Assembly: GCA_039930945.1 (NCBI GenBank)
Contig: JBDTSW010000046.1
Coordinates: 1-16,782 of the forward strand
DNA length: 16,782 nucleotides
Source: JBDTSW01 sp039930945
GTDB lineage: Bacteria; Actinomycetota; Thermoleophilia; Solirubrobacterales; 70-9
Direction of reading: 5' to 3'
Position numbers and translations under genes: made by a program. The notes beneath the pieces were generated by a model. That model had not been told where the DNA came from, did no database searches, and was given only the letters and a program-made list of their open reading frames with translations. Below are positions 13,517 to 16,782 of the stretch, piece after piece. Every line of letters starts with the position of its first letter. Position 1 is the stretch's first letter.

Positions 13517-14350
13517 GTGCGCTTCGAGAAGTGGAAGGCGCTCGGCAACGACTATCTGATCGTCGAGCGCCAGGAGCTCCCGTGGGAGCTGACGGCCGAA
13601 CGAATCCGGAGCATCTGCGAGCCGCATCTCGGCGTCGGCTCTGACGGGATCCTGCTGCTGGGGCCGGCCGCCGACGACCGGCACGTCGCCGAGCTGCGGA
13701 TCTTCAACCCCGACGGCTCGGAGGCCGAGCTCTCCGGCAACGGCGCCCGGGAGGCCGTGCTGTACCTGCGCCGCTCGGGCTGGACCGATGCGGACACGTT
13801 CTCGGTGATCACCAAGGCCGGCGTCCTCACCCCGACGATCCTCGGCTCGGGGGCCGTGGCGATGGACATCGGCCGGGCCTCGTTGGCCTCGGGCGACTAT
13901 CCCGCCGGCGGCGCCGACGGGACCGGCACCGTCAAGTCCGCTGGACGGGAGTGGGCCTTCCAGCACGTCCAGGTCGGCAATCCGCAGTGCGCGATCGAGG
14001 TGGCCGAGGACCTGGAGGGGCTCGACCTGGCGGAGGTCGGCCCCCAGATCGAGCGCAGCGAGCTGTTTCCCAACCGCACGAACGTGTCCTTCTGGCGGGC
14101 GGACGGCTCGACCGTCCGGGCCCGGATCTTCGAGCGTGGGGTGGGGGAGACGCTGTCGTCGGGCACCGGCGCCAGCGGCGCCGCGGTCGCCGCCTTCCTG
14201 CGCGGAGCGGGGAGCCCGATCACGGTGGCGCTCGACGGCGGCGAGCTGATGGTCGAGCTCAGCGACGAGCTGGAGATGACGCTCACCGGCACCGCCGAGC
14301 CGGTCTATGCAGGCGAGCTGGAGGCCGAGTTCGTGCGCTCGCTGGAGTAG
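13517..14350 (+). CDS. dapF: DapF-family protein (diaminopimelate epimerase homologue) lacking both catalytic cysteines
   Basis: Family role: interconversion of LL- and meso-diaminopimelate by a two-base, PLP-independent mechanism using two cysteine thiols. This 277-residue protein has the full two-lobed length and the binding landmarks: N11 (ALGNDYL), N64 (RIFNPDGSE), N155 (VGNPQC), N189 (NRTNVSF) and E206-R207 (ERGVGET). At the two catalytic sites, however, the usual CGNG and CGTG are SGNG (S73, codon TCC at 13733) and SGTG (S215, codon TCG at 14159). The cysteine after GNGxR is Glu. The frame is clean and codon use matches the neighbours, so this is not obvious decay. It may be a weak or altered epimerase, a different isomerase or a non-catalytic binder. 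GTG start; position after miaA is the actinobacterial dapF position; the dapL-like gene follows after 13 bases. Confidence 0.9.
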   Translation: MRFEKWKALGNDYLIVERQELPWELTAERIRSICEPHLGVGSDGILLLGPAADDRHVAELRIFNPDGSEAELSGNGAREAVLYLRRSGWTDADTFSVITKAGVLTPTILGSGAVAMDIGRASLASGDYPAGGADGTGTVKSAGREWAFQHVQVGNPQCAIEVAEDLEGLDLAEVGPQIERSELFPNRTNVSFWRADGSTVRARIFERGVGETLSSGTGASGAAVAAFLRGAGSPITVALDGGELMVELSDELEMTLTGTAEPVYAGELEAEFVRSLE

Positions 14351-14363
14351 CCTCTCGCCGCTG

Positions 14364-15533
14364 ATGGCCCTGACCGATCCATCACAGCGCCTGGAGGCGA
14401 TCCCGCCGTACATGTTCGCCGAGCTCGAGCGGCGTGTCGCCGGCAAGAAGGCAGCGGGGATCGACGTGATCAGCCTCGGCATCGGCGACCCCGATCACCC
14501 GACCTTCCCGCACGTGGTCGAGGCGATGCAGGGAGCCGTGGCCGACCCCGCCAACCAGAAGTACCCATCGAACCGGGGCCGGGAGGAGTTTCGCAACGCG
14601 ATCGCGGGGTTCTATGACCGTCGCTTCAGCGTCGAGGTCGACCCGGAGTCGGAGGTGATCCCGGCGATCGGCGCCAAGGAGTGCATCTACAACCTCTGCT
14701 TCGCCTTCCTCGACCCGGCTGACGTCGCCCTCGCCTCGGACCCGGGCTACCCCGTATACACGGGCGGCCCGCTGTTGGCCGGGGCGGGCTCGGTGCTGTT
14801 GCCGCTTGAGCCCGAGCTCGGCTTCATCCCCGACCTCGAGCGTCTCGACGCCGATTCGCTGAGGCGGGCGCGGCTGATGTTCATCAACTATCCGAACAAC
14901 CCCACGGGCGCGGTGGCCCCCGACGGCTTCTTCGAGCGGGTGGTCGACCTGGCGCGAGAGCACGAGATCCTCGTCGTCCACGACAACGCCTACTCCGAGA
15001 CCACCTATGACGGCTACGTCGCGCCCAGCTTCCTCGCGACTCCGGGAGCCGCGGACGTCGGCGTCGAGGTCTTCTCGCTGTCGAAGGGCTTCAACATGAC
15101 CGGCTGGCGCTGCGCCGCCATCGTCGGCAACGCCGAGGCGGTCAGCTCGTACTGGCGGCTGAAGACCAACGTCGACTCCGGGCTGTTCGAGGCGGTCCAG
15201 CTCGCCGGAGCGGCTGCGCTGGACGGCCCCCGCGAGCCAATCGAGCGGATGAACGAGATCTACGCCCGGCGGCGCAACCTGGTCGTGCACGCGCTGCGCG
15301 AGATCGGCGTCGACGTCTCCCCGTCGCGAGGGACGATCTACGTCTGGGCGCCGGTCCCCGAGGGCCACACCTCGACCTCGTTCGCCGAATTGGTGCTCGA
15401 GCAGGCCGCGGTGGTGGTCTCGCCGGGCTCGATGTATGGGCCGTCGGGCGAAGGATTCTTCCGGATCTCGCTGACGACGCCGGACGAGCGGATCACGGAG
15501 GCGGTCGAGCGCATGCGCGAGCACCTCGGCTGA
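14364..15533 (+). CDS. dapL: LL-diaminopimelate aminotransferase-like class I PLP enzyme
   Basis: Fold-type I aminotransferase of 389 residues. DapL converts tetrahydrodipicolinate directly to LL-DAP, bypassing the succinylase or acetylase steps. DapL-like features: PPYMFAELERRVAGKKA at the N-terminus, ISLGIGDPDHPTFPHVV, YPSNRGREEFRNAIAGFY, IPAIGAKECIYNLCFAFLDP, SDPGYPVYTGG, FINYPNNPTGAVAP, VVHDNAYSETTYDG, the PLP lysine K241 in SLSKGFNMTGWR, and the C-terminal FFRISLTTPDERI with the carboxylate-binding Arg. The ATG at 14364 follows the dapF-like stop by 13 bases; an in-frame ATG at 14307 would overlap that gene and adds residues unlike the family. Adjacency to a dapF homologue supports a DAP role, but related aminotransferases of other specificity look similar, so the gene symbol is provisional. 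Confidence 0.85.
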   Translation: MALTDPSQRLEAIPPYMFAELERRVAGKKAAGIDVISLGIGDPDHPTFPHVVEAMQGAVADPANQKYPSNRGREEFRNAIAGFYDRRFSVEVDPESEVIPAIGAKECIYNLCFAFLDPADVALASDPGYPVYTGGPLLAGAGSVLLPLEPELGFIPDLERLDADSLRRARLMFINYPNNPTGAVAPDGFFERVVDLAREHEILVVHDNAYSETTYDGYVAPSFLATPGAADVGVEVFSLSKGFNMTGWRCAAIVGNAEAVSSYWRLKTNVDSGLFEAVQLAGAAALDGPREPIERMNEIYARRRNLVVHALREIGVDVSPSRGTIYVWAPVPEGHTSTSFAELVLEQAAVVVSPGSMYGPSGEGFFRISLTTPDERITEAVERMREHLG

Positions 15534-15540
15534 GACCCCG

Positions 15541-15927
15541 ATGCCCGAGCGCCGTCGCGTCGCCTCAGGCTCGCCGTTCGAGCGGCGATACGGGTTCGCG
15601 CGGGCGCTGCGCGCCGGCGACAGGGTGCTGGTCGCGGGGACGGGTCCCGTCTGGCTCGACGGGGAGTGCGACCCGGACGCCCGAGCTCAGGCCCGCCGCT
15701 GCCTGGCGATCATCGCCGAGGCGTTGGCCGGACTCGGCGCCGGCGTCGAGGACGTCGTCAGGACGCGGATGTACGTGACTTCCGCCGAGTACGCCGACGC
15801 CGTCGGCGAGGCGCACGCCGAGGCCTTCGGGCCGGCGCGGCCGGTGGCGACGATGGTGGTCGTCGCCGGCCTGCTCGACCCCCGCTGGAAGGTCGAGATC
15901 GAGGCCGAGGCGCAACTCGGCGCCTAG
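15541..15927 (+). CDS. RidA-family (YjgF/UK114) protein
   Basis: Protein of 128 residues with the chorismate-mutase-like fold of trimeric RidA proteins, which hydrolyse reactive enamines/imines released by PLP enzymes. Family landmarks are VLVAGTGPVW, QARRCLAIIAEALAGLGAGVEDVVRTRMYVT, the usual A-FGPARPVATMVVV stretch, and VEIEAEAQL at the C-terminus. The catalytic Arg of archetypal RidA lies in the RPAR-type loop; the local FGPARPVAT differs slightly, so membership of a non-RidA Rid subgroup is possible. It starts 7 bases after the dapL-like stop and is likely cotranscribed, which suits a role in clearing PLP-enzyme by-products. Its TAG stop shares CTAG with the convergent SDR gene. Confidence 0.88.
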   Translation: MPERRRVASGSPFERRYGFARALRAGDRVLVAGTGPVWLDGECDPDARAQARRCLAIIAEALAGLGAGVEDVVRTRMYVTSAEYADAVGEAHAEAFGPARPVATMVVVAGLLDPRWKVEIEAEAQLGA

Positions 15928-16782
15928 AGCCTGCCCTCGGTCGCGAGGGTGTCGCGCAGGCCCTGCTCGAGGCCGCGCGAGGAGTAGTCCAGCTCGCCCA
16001 TCGCCTTGTCGTGCTTGGCCCAGAAGGTGACGCCGTCGGCCGAGTTGATCAGCTCGCGCAGGTTCGGCGGCTGTCCCATCAGTCTGCCGACGACGGGGCC
16101 GATCGGGGTCAGCGCCTTCAGCAGCGAGGTGGGCATCGCCCGCTTCGGGGCCTTGCGCCCCGTCACCCGGGCGAGCGTCTCGATCAGGCCGCGCATCGTC
16201 GTGATCTCGCCGCCGAGGACATAGGACTCGCCGGGCTTGCCGTCGTCGAGCGCGAGGATGACCCCGTCGGCGACGTCCTCGACGTGGACCATGCTGAACC
16301 CGAGGTCGGGGAAGGCGATCAGCGGCATCCGCCCGGCGACGAAGTCGCTCATCTGCTTGCCGACGGCGGAATGGTCGCCGGGGCCGTAGACGCCGCCGGG
16401 CTGCACGATCACGCAACGCAGGCCTTCCTCTGAGATCAGCCGCCTGGCGACCTGATGCGCCTCGTACTTGGTCTCCTCGTAGTAGGAGGTGAACTCGACT
16501 CCCGGGTGCCGGTATGACTCGTCGACGACCTGCCCGTGGGTGTTGCCGAAGACGGCGACCGTCGAGACGTAGACGGTCTGGCCGATGCCGGCGTCGAGCG
16601 CGGCTCGCAGCACGTTCTCGGTGCCGAGGACGTTGGCCTCGTACATCGCTCTGTGCTCGGAGGCCGGGATCCCGACCTCGTAGACGGCGGCGCCGTGGAT
16701 GACCGCGTCGCCGCCCTCGATGCCGCTGCGGATCGCCGGGACGTCGGCGAGCGTGCCGGTGACCAGCTCGCAGCCGAGCGCG
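15924..16782 (-). CDS. NAD(P)-dependent epimerase/dehydratase, extended SDR (5' end beyond window)
   Basis: Partial gene: 285 codons and the stop are inside the window, and the frame is open to the right edge. The visible part starts at ALGCELVTGTLADVPAIR, just after where the Rossmann GxxGxxG motif would be, then AVIHGAAVYEVG, NVLGTENVLRAALDAG, VYVSTVAVFG with the catalytic Ser/Thr, the YxxxK pair in SYYEETKYEAH, and RCVIVQPGGVYGPGDHS. These are standard extended-SDR marks (NDP-sugar epimerase, 3-beta-hydroxysteroid or dihydroflavonol reductase-like). The substrate cannot be assigned. An ATG at 16646 is internal to the fold and is not the start. It converges on the RidA gene, with overlapping stops. 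Confidence 0.9.
   Translation of the reverse strand, partial: ALGCELVTGTLADVPAIRSGIEGGDAVIHGAAVYEVGIPASEHRAMYEANVLGTENVLRAALDAGIGQTVYVSTVAVFGNTHGQVVDESYRHPGVEFTSYYEETKYEAHQVARRLISEEGLRCVIVQPGGVYGPGDHSAVGKQMSDFVAGRMPLIAFPDLGFSMVHVEDVADGVILALDDGKPGESYVLGGEITTMRGLIETLARVTGRKAPKRAMPTSLLKALTPIGPVVGRLMGQPPNLRELINSADGVTFWAKHDKAMGELDYSSRGLEQGLRDTLATEGRL

Noticed and set aside
14307..14363. Upstream in-frame ATG for the dapL-like gene
   Set aside because: It would overlap the dapF-like gene by 44 bases and adds an Arg/Ser-rich extension that looks like an out-of-frame reading of dapF.

Overview
The window is GC-rich bacterial chromosome, densely packed with housekeeping genes. The gene content points to a high-GC actinobacterium, and my best guess is the Thermoleophilia/Solirubrobacterales side of that phylum. 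This is an inference from three things: very high GC with few Shine-Dalgarno sites, an actinobacterial core order (ftsK - cinA - recA - recX - miaB - miaA - dapF), and the presence of RNase Y and an LL-DAP aminotransferase. RNase Y between recA/recX and miaB recalls the Bacillus order (rodZ-like - cinA - recA - rny - miaB). No tRNA, rRNA, CRISPR array, phage gene or intact insertion sequence was seen.

Layout. A two-component system lies on the minus strand at the left edge: the N-terminus of a sensor kinase (cut by the window edge) and an OmpR-type regulator (about 1-944). A short divergent promoter region separates it from a long plus-strand run. That run holds ftsK, a stand-alone RodZ-type HTH protein, cinA, an epoxide hydrolase, thpR, recA, recX, a 338-base gap with RNA-like hairpins, rny, a membrane-anchored cytochrome c, miaB, miaA, dapF-like, dapL-like and a RidA-family gene. 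A minus-strand extended-SDR gene (5' end beyond the window) converges on the RidA gene and shares its stop tetranucleotide.

How the genes fit together. FtsK, RecA and RecX act on chromosome segregation and recombination. RNase Y and ThpR act on RNA. MiaB and MiaA make the hypermodified base ms2i6A at position 37 of tRNAs and are translationally coupled. The DapF-like and DapL-like proteins belong to the diaminopimelate/lysine branch, and the RidA-like protein next door may remove reactive imines made by PLP enzymes. The epoxide hydrolase and cytochrome c have no obvious link to their neighbours.

Most notable points. (1) The DapF homologue has serine in place of both catalytic cysteines while keeping the other substrate-binding positions. 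(2) Full-length MiaA can only be made from a CTG start overlapping the miaB stop. (3) RNase Y has no N-terminal membrane anchor. (4) Several genes carry a -10-like hexamer 6-9 bases before the start codon and no Shine-Dalgarno, suggesting leaderless mRNAs. (5) The recX-rny gap holds several strong inverted repeats.
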